This document shows positions 56,887-64,000 of a DNA stretch of 64,000 nucleotides, piece after piece (position 1 is the stretch's first letter; each line of letters begins with the position of its first letter). The notes beneath the pieces are model-generated. The model ran no database searches. It saw only the letters and a program-made list of their open reading frames with translations, and had not been told where the DNA came from. The position numbers and the translations under genes were made by a program. The DNA is taken from NCBI RefSeq assembly GCF_001429395.1, contig NZ_LMJT01000012.1, positions 55,925 through 119,924 of the forward strand. Direction: 5' to 3'. This stretch comes from Allobosea sp. Root381 (GTDB lineage Bacteria; Pseudomonadota; Alphaproteobacteria; Rhizobiales; Beijerinckiaceae).

Positions 56887-57294
56887 ATGGCAGGATTTGG
56901 CGAAAGACCCAGTGCGACGAGCCTCATCGCTCCTGTGCTGGAGCCGGTGGCGTTGTGCCTGGAAGTCTTCGGGATCGCCGTCATCGTCGCCGGCGTCGTA
57001 GTGGCTTCGGTTACGTATCTCAGGGATTGCTACGCGAATTCGGCCGAACTGGCCTATATCCGCTACCGAGCGAACCTTGGCCGCGGCATCTTGCTGGGCC
57101 TCGAGATCCTGATCGGCGCCGACATCATCGCGACGATCATATCCCCGCTGACCTGGGGAAGTGTCGGGCTCCTCGGCCTCGTCGTGCTCATTCGCACCTT
57201 CCTCAGTTTTTCGCTTGAAGCCGAAATCGACGGCGAGTGGCCGTGGCAGCGAAAATCCCGGCAAAGCCGCGCGATGCAGCCGGCCCCGGACTGA
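56887..57294 (+). CDS. DUF1622 family membrane protein
   Basis: The 135-residue protein has three hydrophobic segments (LFVFGIAVIVAG-like first span, GILLGLEILIGADIIATIIS, VGLLGLVVLIRTFLSFSLEA) and matches the DUF1622 family of small integral membrane proteins. Its function is unknown. I start at the ATG at 56887; upstream in-frame codons lie in low-quality sequence. RidA follows 50 nt downstream. Confidence 0.8.
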   Translation: MAGFGERPSATSLIAPVLEPVALCLEVFGIAVIVAGVVVASVTYLRDCYANSAELAYIRYRANLGRGILLGLEILIGADIIATIISPLTWGSVGLLGLVVLIRTFLSFSLEAEIDGEWPWQRKSRQSRAMQPAPD

Positions 57295-57344
57295 ATGTCC
57301 AGATAGTCGACGCGGCGGAAACGCCTCACGAAAGGATCATCTCG

Positions 57345-57800
57345 ATGAAGACAGAGCTCACCAGGAAAGTCGCGAACCACGGTGTCGCCTGGGAAAAGGC
57401 CTATGGCTATGTGCAGGCGATACAGGTCAAGGACACGATATACCTGTCCGGACAGTTGAGCCACGACAGCGAAGGCAATTTCGTCGCGCCAGCGGAACTG
57501 GACGATGCAGGAAAGCCGGTCGACTACTCTCAGATGGAAAACCAGTTCCGTCAGACATACGTCAACGCCAGGAAGATGCTCGCCGAATTCGGCGCCACAC
57601 TGGACGACGTCGTGGAAGAAGGCGTGTTCGTTCTCGATCTGCCCGCCGGCTTTGCTGCCGCTGCCAAGGTTCGCAAGGAAATGTACGGTACGGATGTTCC
57701 GCAATGCGCCAGCAGCATCTACGGCGTGTCGGCGCTCGCTCAACCCGTACAACTCGTCGAAGTCACGTTCCGCGCGGTGGTCGACCGGCCCCTGGCTTGA
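57345..57800 (+). CDS. RidA/YjgF-family protein
   Basis: The 151-residue protein has a RidA fold (IYLSGQLSHDSEGNFVAPA, then LDDVVEEGVFVLDLPAGFAA and YGVSALAQPVQLVEVTFRAV). Classical RidA removes reactive enamine/imine intermediates. The conserved catalytic arginine of RidA (CRxxR) is not seen in the usual place, so this is probably a RidA paralogue (Rid2-7 type) with a different role. Confidence 0.82.
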   Translation: MKTELTRKVANHGVAWEKAYGYVQAIQVKDTIYLSGQLSHDSEGNFVAPAELDDAGKPVDYSQMENQFRQTYVNARKMLAEFGATLDDVVEEGVFVLDLPAGFAAAAKVRKEMYGTDVPQCASSIYGVSALAQPVQLVEVTFRAVVDRPLA

Positions 57801-57856
57801 GAGCCCGCGCGCAACATCTCTGCCCCCGCATTGAAATGGAAAAGAAGCAACCAGCC

Positions 57857-58477
57857 ATGCCGACACTTTACTACGCCACAGGCGCCTGCTCGCTGGCGCC
57901 TCATATCGTCCTCGAATGGATCGGCGCGCCTTACGAGGCGGTCAGGATCCAGTATGGCTCGAAAGAGCTGCGCGCGATCAACCCCGCAGGCGCAGTGCCC
58001 ACCTTGCGCGAAGACGATGGCTGGACCCTGACGCAGGCCGGCGCGATCCTCGACTATCTGGCACACAAGCATCCGGAGGCCGGGCTACGCGGCGGCGAGG
58101 GCCTCCGCGCGGAAGCGGAAGCGCGTCGCTGGTCGGCATTCTTCACATCGGACGTCCATGCTGCCTTCTGGCCGATCTTCATGCCCTATCGCTATACGAC
58201 CGATGAAAGCGACGCCGCGAGGCAGGCCGTCGTCGAGGCCGGCCACAAGCTCGTCGCGAAGCAGTTTGCCTTCCTCGATCGCCATCTTGAAGGCCGGGAA
58301 TACATCCTCGAGGGCGGGCGCTCCGTCATCGACGCCTACGCCTTCCCGATGATCCGCTGGGCGGCGAAGCTGCTGCCGGGCGGCCTGAGCGCGTATCCGC
58401 AGGTGAAGGCGCTGCACGACAGGATCGCGGCCGATCCCGCCGTGCAGACCGTCCTGGCCCGTGAGGAAGGCGGCTGA
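57857..58477 (+). CDS. glutathione S-transferase family protein
   Basis: The 206-residue protein has a thioredoxin-fold N-terminal domain (TLYYATGACSLAPHIVLEWI; AGAVPTLREDDGWTLTQAGA) and an all-helical C-terminal domain (EYILEGGRSVIDAYAFPMIR). It resembles beta-class bacterial GSTs with the ATGACSLAPH glutathione site. An ATG at 57836 would add 7 residues. It closes the LysR/DUF1622/RidA group. Confidence 0.9.
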   Translation: MPTLYYATGACSLAPHIVLEWIGAPYEAVRIQYGSKELRAINPAGAVPTLREDDGWTLTQAGAILDYLAHKHPEAGLRGGEGLRAEAEARRWSAFFTSDVHAAFWPIFMPYRYTTDESDAARQAVVEAGHKLVAKQFAFLDRHLEGREYILEGGRSVIDAYAFPMIRWAAKLLPGGLSAYPQVKALHDRIAADPAVQTVLAREEGG

Positions 58478-59021
58478 GTGTACGCGACGATTGTCGCCAC
58501 CACCTGACTGTCGGCGCGTCGTCGCTTAACGGCGAAAAGATGGTGGACGCTCGAAGGTCGCGCGTTCACCAGCAACGCGTGAGCCGCTCTTGACCCAGCA
58601 CGAGCCGCATGACGTGACCGTGCCGCCCTTTTCCGTAAGGGAGGTTGGCGCCTCTTGGTCAAGACGTTCGCAACTGCGGCCCTGAACTAGCGCCCAGGGC
58701 GCTCCGAAAAAGCGTCGATTGGCTGGACAGAAGCCGCCGCGTCGTCTTGGATCAAAGATCCGTCTGCTCCAAGAGAAGCAATGCATCATCAACTTCGATG
58801 CCGAGATATCTGACGCTGCTCTCGGGCGAGACGCTGGAAGCGTTGCTGATCATCGAGCGGCATCCTTGCCTCTGAGCGGACCTTCGCATCACGATGAGTC
58901 GAAGGCGAGATCGACCGTTATATCGCTGCAATCGCGCTAAGCGGGTCAACTGGCGGCTATGATTTGGCTGCGCTGTTAACTCGCAGGGTCACAGTAAGTG
59001 CTGTTGAGGGGGCCACGTTCC
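58478..59021. other. intergenic region with an integrase fragment
   Basis: This 544-bp gap has no intact gene. The recognisable piece is a tyrosine-recombinase C-terminal remnant at 58752-58826 on the minus strand. The rest shows no motif or terminator I could identify. Confidence 0.45.
58752..58826 (-). pseudogene. tyrosine recombinase (integrase) C-terminal remnant
   Basis: The minus strand reads ESSVRYLGIEVDDALLLLEQ followed by TDL and a stop. This closely matches the end of phage-type integrases (STVRYLGIEVDDALAIAEQ), including the catalytic tyrosine in VRYLG. The upstream parts of the enzyme are not recognisable. Confidence 0.7.
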
Positions 59022-60200
59022 CTACTCAGGGCTTTTCGGCGCTGCTGGGAGGAAGTCCTCAAGCTGCGTCCAATAACCTGGCCGATACGGGGTTGGGAGA
59101 AACCGCTCGTGCAGAGTTCGTAGAGTTACATCCGGATCGAGATCAGCGAAGAGAGCTGGATGGAGCCAGCGTGCGATGCATTGCAGCGCGGCAAACTGAT
59201 AGGGGCTGTTGTAGAACTGGTGCCAGATCGCATAGACGCGCTTTGCCGCGACCGCCTGCCCATGAGCGAAGGCAGGACGTTGTGCCAGAGCCGCAAGCTT
59301 GCGGCGGGCTTCGGCAAGATCGGCACCGGGGCCGAGCCCAACCCAGGCTCCTCCGGGCGCGAGCATATCCCAGTTGCCGCCGGTGACGATCACCACCTCG
59401 GGATCGCGCGCGACGATGGTCTCGGGATTGATGGTGCCGAAGGTCCCTGGCAGCAGCTCCGAGCCGAGATTGCGGCCACCGGCCATCTCGACCAGAAGCC
59501 CGAAATTCTCCTTGCCGAAGCTCATGCAGCACGCGTCGGAATAGCCGGGGATGCGGTCCAGCATCACGAGCGGACGCTTCAACCCCTGAGCGGCCGCGAT
59601 CGGCCCCGTCACCTTGGCGATCTGCTCTTCGCGAAAGGCGATCAACTGCTCGGCGATAGCCTCGCGCCCGAGCAGGCGCCCGAGCAGGCGCAGCGACGGC
59701 TCGGTGTTGCGCAGCGGCGCATGCCGAAAATCGACATAGAGCACCGCAATGCCCACGGAGGCGAGCTTCTCGACGAGTTGCGTCTCGGCGCTCGCGCGCT
59801 CGGCCTCGTAGTTCAGGATCAGAACGTCCGGCTGTAGCGCGATCGCCTTCTCGAGGTCGAAGCCGCCCGCCGCCGCACTGCCGAATTTCGGAAGCGTGGC
59901 GATTTGCGGATAGCGTTCGGCATAGACGCGGTAGCTGTCCGGATCGGCCTTCTCCAGGTCGTCGCCCCAGCCCACGATGCGGGCGAAGGGGTTTTCCCGG
60001 TCCAGCGCCGCGATCGCATGGATTTGCCGCGCCTCGCCGAGCAGGATGCGCCGGACGGGAACCTCGACGGCAACCCGGCGGCCGAGTACATCGGTGATCG
60101 GCGCCGCTCCGGTCGCGCTGCCGCTCATCGCCGCAATGGGCAGCGTGGAGGCCAGAGCCGCTAGCACGGTGCGCCGGGATGGTCGGTAGCGCCGCGTCAT
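59022..60200 (-). CDS. ferric-siderophore ABC binding protein (FecB/BtuF-type)
   Basis: The 392-residue periplasmic protein has a twin-arginine-like leader (MTRRYRPSRRTVLAALASTL) and the siderophore-binding pattern (ITDVLGRRVAVEVPVRRILL, then ILNYEAERASAETQLVEKLA). It receives a ferri-siderophore or haem-like ligand from the outer-membrane receptor. It overlaps the TonB receptor stop by one base (TGATG), so both are produced together. Permease and ATPase genes are not adjacent. Confidence 0.85.
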   Translation of the reverse strand: MTRRYRPSRRTVLAALASTLPIAAMSGSATGAAPITDVLGRRVAVEVPVRRILLGEARQIHAIAALDRENPFARIVGWGDDLEKADPDSYRVYAERYPQIATLPKFGSAAAGGFDLEKAIALQPDVLILNYEAERASAETQLVEKLASVGIAVLYVDFRHAPLRNTEPSLRLLGRLLGREAIAEQLIAFREEQIAKVTGPIAAAQGLKRPLVMLDRIPGYSDACCMSFGKENFGLLVEMAGGRNLGSELLPGTFGTINPETIVARDPEVVIVTGGNWDMLAPGGAWVGLGPGADLAEARRKLAALAQRPAFAHGQAVAAKRVYAIWHQFYNSPYQFAALQCIARWLHPALFADLDPDVTLRTLHERFLPTPYRPGYWTQLEDFLPAAPKSPE

Positions 60201-62395
60201 CACAGGTCCACGGACATGGAGAGAAGATAGGTCCGCGGCGCCCCTTGCGTGAAGGTGCCGAAGGAGGCCGCACCCGCCCAGTATTTCGCGTCGGTCACGT
60301 TCATCACATTGGCGCGGAAGGTCGTCTTGCGGCCGCTGAACTCGGTCGCATAGCGCAGCCCGAGGTCGAGACGCGTCCAGTCCGGCAGCGCCTGCGTGTT
60401 GGCAGCATCGACGAATTGCTTGCCAGTGTGGATGATCGCGGCGTTGAGGGTGAGGCCCTTGACCCAAGGCATGTCCCATTCCGCGCCGAGATTGAGCTGG
60501 ATGCGCGGCGCGCCGATCGGGGCGTTGCCGATATTGCCCGCCGCCGCCGTCCGGGTGAGCTCGCCGTCGAGCAGGGTCATCCCGCCTAACACGCGCAATT
60601 GCGATGTGAGCTGGCCGAAGGCACTGAATTCGAGGCCGCGGACGCGCTGTTCGCCGGTCTCGGCAAAATATCGGGCGGGGCTGAGCTCGCCGATCGGGCG
60701 GGTGATCTGGAAGGCGGCAATGGAGCCGCCGAAGCCGTCGAAGTCGAGCTTGACGCCGGCCTCGATCTGCCGGGCGACATAGGGCCGGAGAATCTCGCCA
60801 GCATTGGTCGCGGTCGCCGGCGCGATGTCGCCGCGGCTGAGGCCTTCGACATAGTTGCCGTAGAACGAGACGTTCTCCCAGGGACGGACAACGAGGCCGG
60901 CGAAGGGCGTCGTCGCGCTCTTGTCGTAGGCTGAGGACAGCGTCCCGACATTGGAGACGTAGTTGCGCGCCTCGATGTTCTGGCGCCGCGCGCCGAGCGT
61001 CAGCAGCACGCGTTCGTCGAAGGCGGACAGCGTGTCGGCTACGGAGAAGCCCGTGAGCGTGCTGTCCGACAGGCGGGCGCGCGATCCGAGACGCAGCGGC
61101 GCAATCTCTGGCACGCGGACCGGGTTGTAGATGTTCGACGCGTATGAGCCACGCGCGGCGGTGAACTCACGCGCCGTCTCCTCGCGATAGCGGGAGAGTT
61201 GCATCGTCAGGGCGTGACGGATGAAGCCGGTCTCGAACTTCGCCCTGATACCGCCTTCGAAGATCTGACGGTCGACGCCGAGATCATAGAATTGCGGCGC
61301 CGTCGTCGTGTCGCCGAGAGCGTTGTTGATGGTTGGCGCCGAGGCAAAATAGCGCTCGACGCTGGTGTGCGAACCACCGACGTTGCCGAACAGGGTGACG
61401 CCGTCGGTAACGTCGTACTCCATCCGCAGCAGGCCGCCCTGGTCCTGGACGTCCGAATACTCCCATGGCTGGGTGACATTGCGCCTTCCAGCGGGAGCCT
61501 TGGGCACGGGCACGCCCGCCCTCATGAAGAACGGACGCAGCGGCGCGTCGAACTTGTCCTTCTGCGCCACCGCATAGGCCCAAGCCCTGAAGCGCTCGCC
61601 CTGATAGTCCAGCGCCAGCGCGGCGACACCGCTCTGCTCGGATTGATGATCGACGGCCGTCTTGCCATCGTTCAGGTTGGTGACGACCCGCAAGCCCCAT
61701 TCGCGATTGGCACCGAAGCGGCGGGCGAAATCGAGCTGCCCGCCGAAGCGCGCGGTCGAGCTGTAATCGAGCGTGACGCGGGTGAGATCCTCGCCGGCAC
61801 GCTTGGGCACGATGTTGACGACGCCGCCGATGCCGCCATTGGGGGAGACCCCGCTGATCGCCGCCGACGGGCCCTTCAGCACCTCGATGCGCTCTGCGTA
61901 GTCCGAGAACACGCGCAGGCTCGGCGCAACGCCGTAGACGCCGTCGAACGCGACCTCTCCGCTCGTGCCCTCATTCACCGGGAAGCCGCGAATATAGAAG
62001 GAATCGAACGGCGCTCCCGTGCTTTGCGTGGCGCGCACGGACGGGTCTAGCGCGAGCGCCTCGGCCGCCGTCCTCGCCTGCCGGTCACGAATGAATTTGT
62101 CCGTGTAGCTGGTGACGCTGAAGGGCGATTTCCTGGTCTCGGTATTGCCGAGGATTCCGAGACGGGCGCCGGTCGCGACCTGGCCTCCGGCGAAAGCCGG
62201 CGGGACCTGCGAAGCGGCCACACCATCGACGACGATCTCGTCGAGCTGGACCGGGCTCTGGGCCGCGACAGGCGCGCAGGCCAGCGGAACGCTCGCGATG
62301 GCCAGGGCGGCCGAGCAGGCCTTGGCCGTCGCAGCCTTCGCGAGGCGGCGCCGCTTCGTCGTAATGAAGTTCTTCGGAAACGCATAAATCGTCAT
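60200..62395 (-). CDS. TonB-dependent siderophore receptor
   Basis: The 731-residue outer-membrane receptor has a signal peptide (ACSAALAIASVPLACAPVAA), a plug domain (TETRKSPFSVTSYTDKFIRD, VLKGPSAAISGVSPNGGIGG), and a beta-barrel ending in the aromatic-flanked APRTYLLSMSVDL. The barrel and plug resemble ferrichrome/hydroxamate-type receptors (FhuA/FiuA-like), but specificity cannot be read. A candidate RirA box lies 60 nt upstream. Confidence 0.93.
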   Translation of the reverse strand: MTIYAFPKNFITTKRRRLAKAATAKACSAALAIASVPLACAPVAAQSPVQLDEIVVDGVAASQVPPAFAGGQVATGARLGILGNTETRKSPFSVTSYTDKFIRDRQARTAAEALALDPSVRATQSTGAPFDSFYIRGFPVNEGTSGEVAFDGVYGVAPSLRVFSDYAERIEVLKGPSAAISGVSPNGGIGGVVNIVPKRAGEDLTRVTLDYSSTARFGGQLDFARRFGANREWGLRVVTNLNDGKTAVDHQSEQSGVAALALDYQGERFRAWAYAVAQKDKFDAPLRPFFMRAGVPVPKAPAGRRNVTQPWEYSDVQDQGGLLRMEYDVTDGVTLFGNVGGSHTSVERYFASAPTINNALGDTTTAPQFYDLGVDRQIFEGGIRAKFETGFIRHALTMQLSRYREETAREFTAARGSYASNIYNPVRVPEIAPLRLGSRARLSDSTLTGFSVADTLSAFDERVLLTLGARRQNIEARNYVSNVGTLSSAYDKSATTPFAGLVVRPWENVSFYGNYVEGLSRGDIAPATATNAGEILRPYVARQIEAGVKLDFDGFGGSIAAFQITRPIGELSPARYFAETGEQRVRGLEFSAFGQLTSQLRVLGGMTLLDGELTRTAAAGNIGNAPIGAPRIQLNLGAEWDMPWVKGLTLNAAIIHTGKQFVDAANTQALPDWTRLDLGLRYATEFSGRKTTFRANVMNVTDAKYWAGAASFGTFTQGAPRTYLLSMSVDL

Positions 62396-62454
62396 GGAAT
62401 TTCAGGCCTTCGGTAAAATCGAAAGTGTCGATTGACCGATCTCTTGAATTCGAC

Positions 62455-62469
62455 TGACGATGCGAGTCA
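62455..62469. promoter_or_regulatory. candidate RirA/IRO box upstream of the TonB receptor
   Basis: TGACGATGCGAGTCA matches the TGA-N9-TCA iron-responsive operator recognised by RirA in Hyphomicrobiales and is a TGAC-N7-GTCA dyad. It lies 60 nt upstream of the receptor start in AT-rich DNA. Confidence 0.5.
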
Positions 62470-62693
62470 ATAATATTTTATGATGCTGGAATTATCAATC
62501 TGCCGTGTCGTTTATATGCAACGTGTAATTTGTAATTACTTTAATATGAGTTCCTGATGTTGATGTGACGAGGCCGCGCACTGCATCGGCGCGCCGTGCT
62601 TTGGCCAGACATCGTCCGACGATGCCGATAAGGCCCGGGATTCGTCGATGGCAATTTTCCGGGGGCAGCCTCTAAAAAACAGAAGCCTGGGGG

Positions 62694-63593
62694 TCAGGCG
62701 GCGTATCGATCGACCAGCGCGCGCGCGTCCTCGATTTCGCTGCGAATCCAGTCTTCGACGACGACGACCTCGCGTCGGCGGCGCATCTCCGGCGGCCGCA
62801 CGAGATAATAGGAGAAGCCGGTCGGTACCGCCTTGCGCAGCGGCACGACCAGCCGGCCGGACTGGATCGCTTCATGCGCGAGGACGACGTCGGTCATGGC
62901 GACGCCCAGCCCGGCCTCTGCCGCGCTAAGAGCCATGTCCAGTGCATCGAAATCAAGACCGCTGCGCGCATCCAACGCGGTGTGGGACTTTTCCGACCAG
63001 GTCGCCCAGTCGCGTCGATCCGGCAGAGGGTGAAGCAGCGTGGCCGCGCTGAGATCGGTCTCGACGCCGCGCGCTTCGAGATAGCCGGGCGCGCAGACCG
63101 GCAGGATCCATTCCGGGTAGAGCTCGGTCGCGCAATCGGCAGGCCAGTTGCCAATGCCGTAGCGGATGCCGAGATCGGCATCGTTGTCATTGAGCGTCAT
63201 GTCGTTCAGGCGCGTATGGACGTTGACCTTGATCAGCGGGTGCCGCTCCTGAAACGCTCGCAGCCGCGGCAGCAGCCAGCGCAGCGCGAATGTCGGCAGC
63301 ACTTTGATGGTCACCGCATTGCGCTCGTTGCGGAACGGATCGATGGCGTTTGCGATGTGGTCGAAGGCTTCCTTGACGCTGAGCGCAAGGCGGCGCCCCT
63401 CATCGGTGATCTCAAGCCCGTTATGGCTGCGGATGAAGAGCACGGCGCCAAGCTGATCCTCCAGGATCTTGACCTGGCGGCTGACGGCACTCTCGCTGAC
63501 GTTCAAAACGAGCGCTGCCTTCTTGATGCTGAGTTGCGCCGCCACGATCTCGAAGCAGCGCAGAGCATTGAGCGAAGGCAGTCTGCGGCTCAT
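62694..63593 (-). CDS. LysR-family transcriptional regulator (GcvA-like)
   Basis: The 299-residue LTTR has the GcvA-type N terminus (RRLPSLNALRCFEIVAAQLS, VSESAVSRQVKILEDQLGAV). It lies between the siderophore locus and a partial peptide permease. Its target cannot be assigned from this window. Confidence 0.9.
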   Translation of the reverse strand: MSRRLPSLNALRCFEIVAAQLSIKKAALVLNVSESAVSRQVKILEDQLGAVLFIRSHNGLEITDEGRRLALSVKEAFDHIANAIDPFRNERNAVTIKVLPTFALRWLLPRLRAFQERHPLIKVNVHTRLNDMTLNDNDADLGIRYGIGNWPADCATELYPEWILPVCAPGYLEARGVETDLSAATLLHPLPDRRDWATWSEKSHTALDARSGLDFDALDMALSAAEAGLGVAMTDVVLAHEAIQSGRLVVPLRKAVPTGFSYYLVRPPEMRRRREVVVVEDWIRSEIEDARALVDRYAA

Positions 63594-63626
63594 CTCGGCC
63601 TCCTCCTCAGGATTCTACGCATCCTT

Positions 63627-64000
63627 TCACTGCCCGTCCATTCTCGGATCGAGGGCGTCCCTTAGGCCATCGCCGACGAAGTTGAAGCTCGTGTGACGGC
63701 GAGGGTGATGGCGAGGCCGGGGATGATGGCGAGCCAGGGCGCGCTGGTCAGGTAGCTCTGGGCGCTTTCGAGCATGTTGCCCCAGCTCGGCGTCGGCGGC
63801 TGGATGCCGTAGCCGAGGAAGGAGATGTAGCTTTCGGCCAGGATCGCATGGGCGACGTTCAGCGTCGCCGCGACGACGATCGGTGCCACGGCGTTCGGCA
63901 GCAATTCGCGGATCATGATGCGCAGGTTGCTCGACCCCATCGCGACCGCGGCCTGCGCGAACTCGCGGGTCTTGAGCGAGCGGATCTGCGCCTCGACGAC
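63627..64000 (-). pseudogene. peptide-type ABC permease (DppC family), partial and frameshifted
   Basis: The gene runs off the window end. The visible part encodes DppC landmarks (FLGYGIQPPTPSWGNMLESA, APWLAIIPGLAITLAV). Near 63695-63700 the frame shifts: as read, the product ends in RASTSSAMA at 63662, but one frame over the sequence continues SFNFVGDGLRDALDPRMDGQ to a stop at 63627, the normal DppC ending. Either a base was lost/gained in the genome or this is a sequencing error. Confidence 0.8.

Overview
The window is high-GC, densely coded DNA from an alphaproteobacterium, most likely a member of Hyphomicrobiales (Rhizobiales). A Bosea- or Methylobacterium-like genome is my best guess. 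The reasons are the secA / MaoC hydratase / sdhCDAB gene order, several tripartite tricarboxylate (TTT) and TRAP uptake systems, an ECF-linked sulfite dehydrogenase, an HWE-type histidine kinase, many LysR regulators, and an inverted pair of extragenic repeats. The genus is inference. I saw no rRNA, tRNA or CRISPR array.

Layout. 1-7.8 kb is core: secA, a mesaconyl-CoA-hydratase-like MaoC protein and the succinate dehydrogenase operon, closed by a clear terminator. 8-10.1 kb holds a DadA-like oxidase and a class I glutamine amidotransferase. 10.2-11.2 kb has an IS5-type remnant and a DUF2161 protein. 11.4-14.9 kb is a sulfite-oxidation locus (two c-type cytochromes, a molybdopterin sulfite dehydrogenase, anti-sigma and ECF sigma factors) with a candidate ECF promoter. 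14.9-20.8 kb is a LysR gene divergent from a GH67-like protein and a complete TTT transporter. 21.2-24.9 kb is a TRAP transporter. 25.0-32.5 kb is a six-gene minus-strand operon for N-acyl-D-amino acid or peptide uptake, with an unusual regulator and no ABC ATPase.

32.5-40.1 kb opens with IS5 debris, continues with a signalling cluster (single receiver, hybrid kinase with three receivers, CheR, CheB, receiver-HWE kinase), and ends in broken genes including an autotransporter fragment. 40.1-46.0 kb is a second TTT locus with an isopropylmalate/tartrate-type dehydrogenase, a GntR regulator and an SDR. 46-49.5 kb has an AbgB-like amidohydrolase divergent from an orphan ABC binding protein. 49.6-55.7 kb is a LysR / XapX / YcaC-like hydrolase / YtcJ-like amidohydrolase / MFS cluster. 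55.8-58.5 kb has LysR, DUF1622, RidA and GST genes. 58.5-62.5 kb has an integrase remnant and a TonB receptor with a ferric-siderophore binding protein, preceded by a candidate RirA box. The window closes with a LysR gene and a frameshifted, partial peptide-ABC permease.

Overall this is a core respiratory/secretion block followed by about 55 kb of scavenging functions: modular carboxylate, peptide and iron uptake units, each with its own enzyme and regulator, separated by decayed mobile-element debris. The least familiar units are the ATPase-less D-aminoacylase operon with its cyclase-fold regulator, the GH67-like/TTT locus, and the CheR-CheB kinase cluster that lacks receptor and CheA genes.
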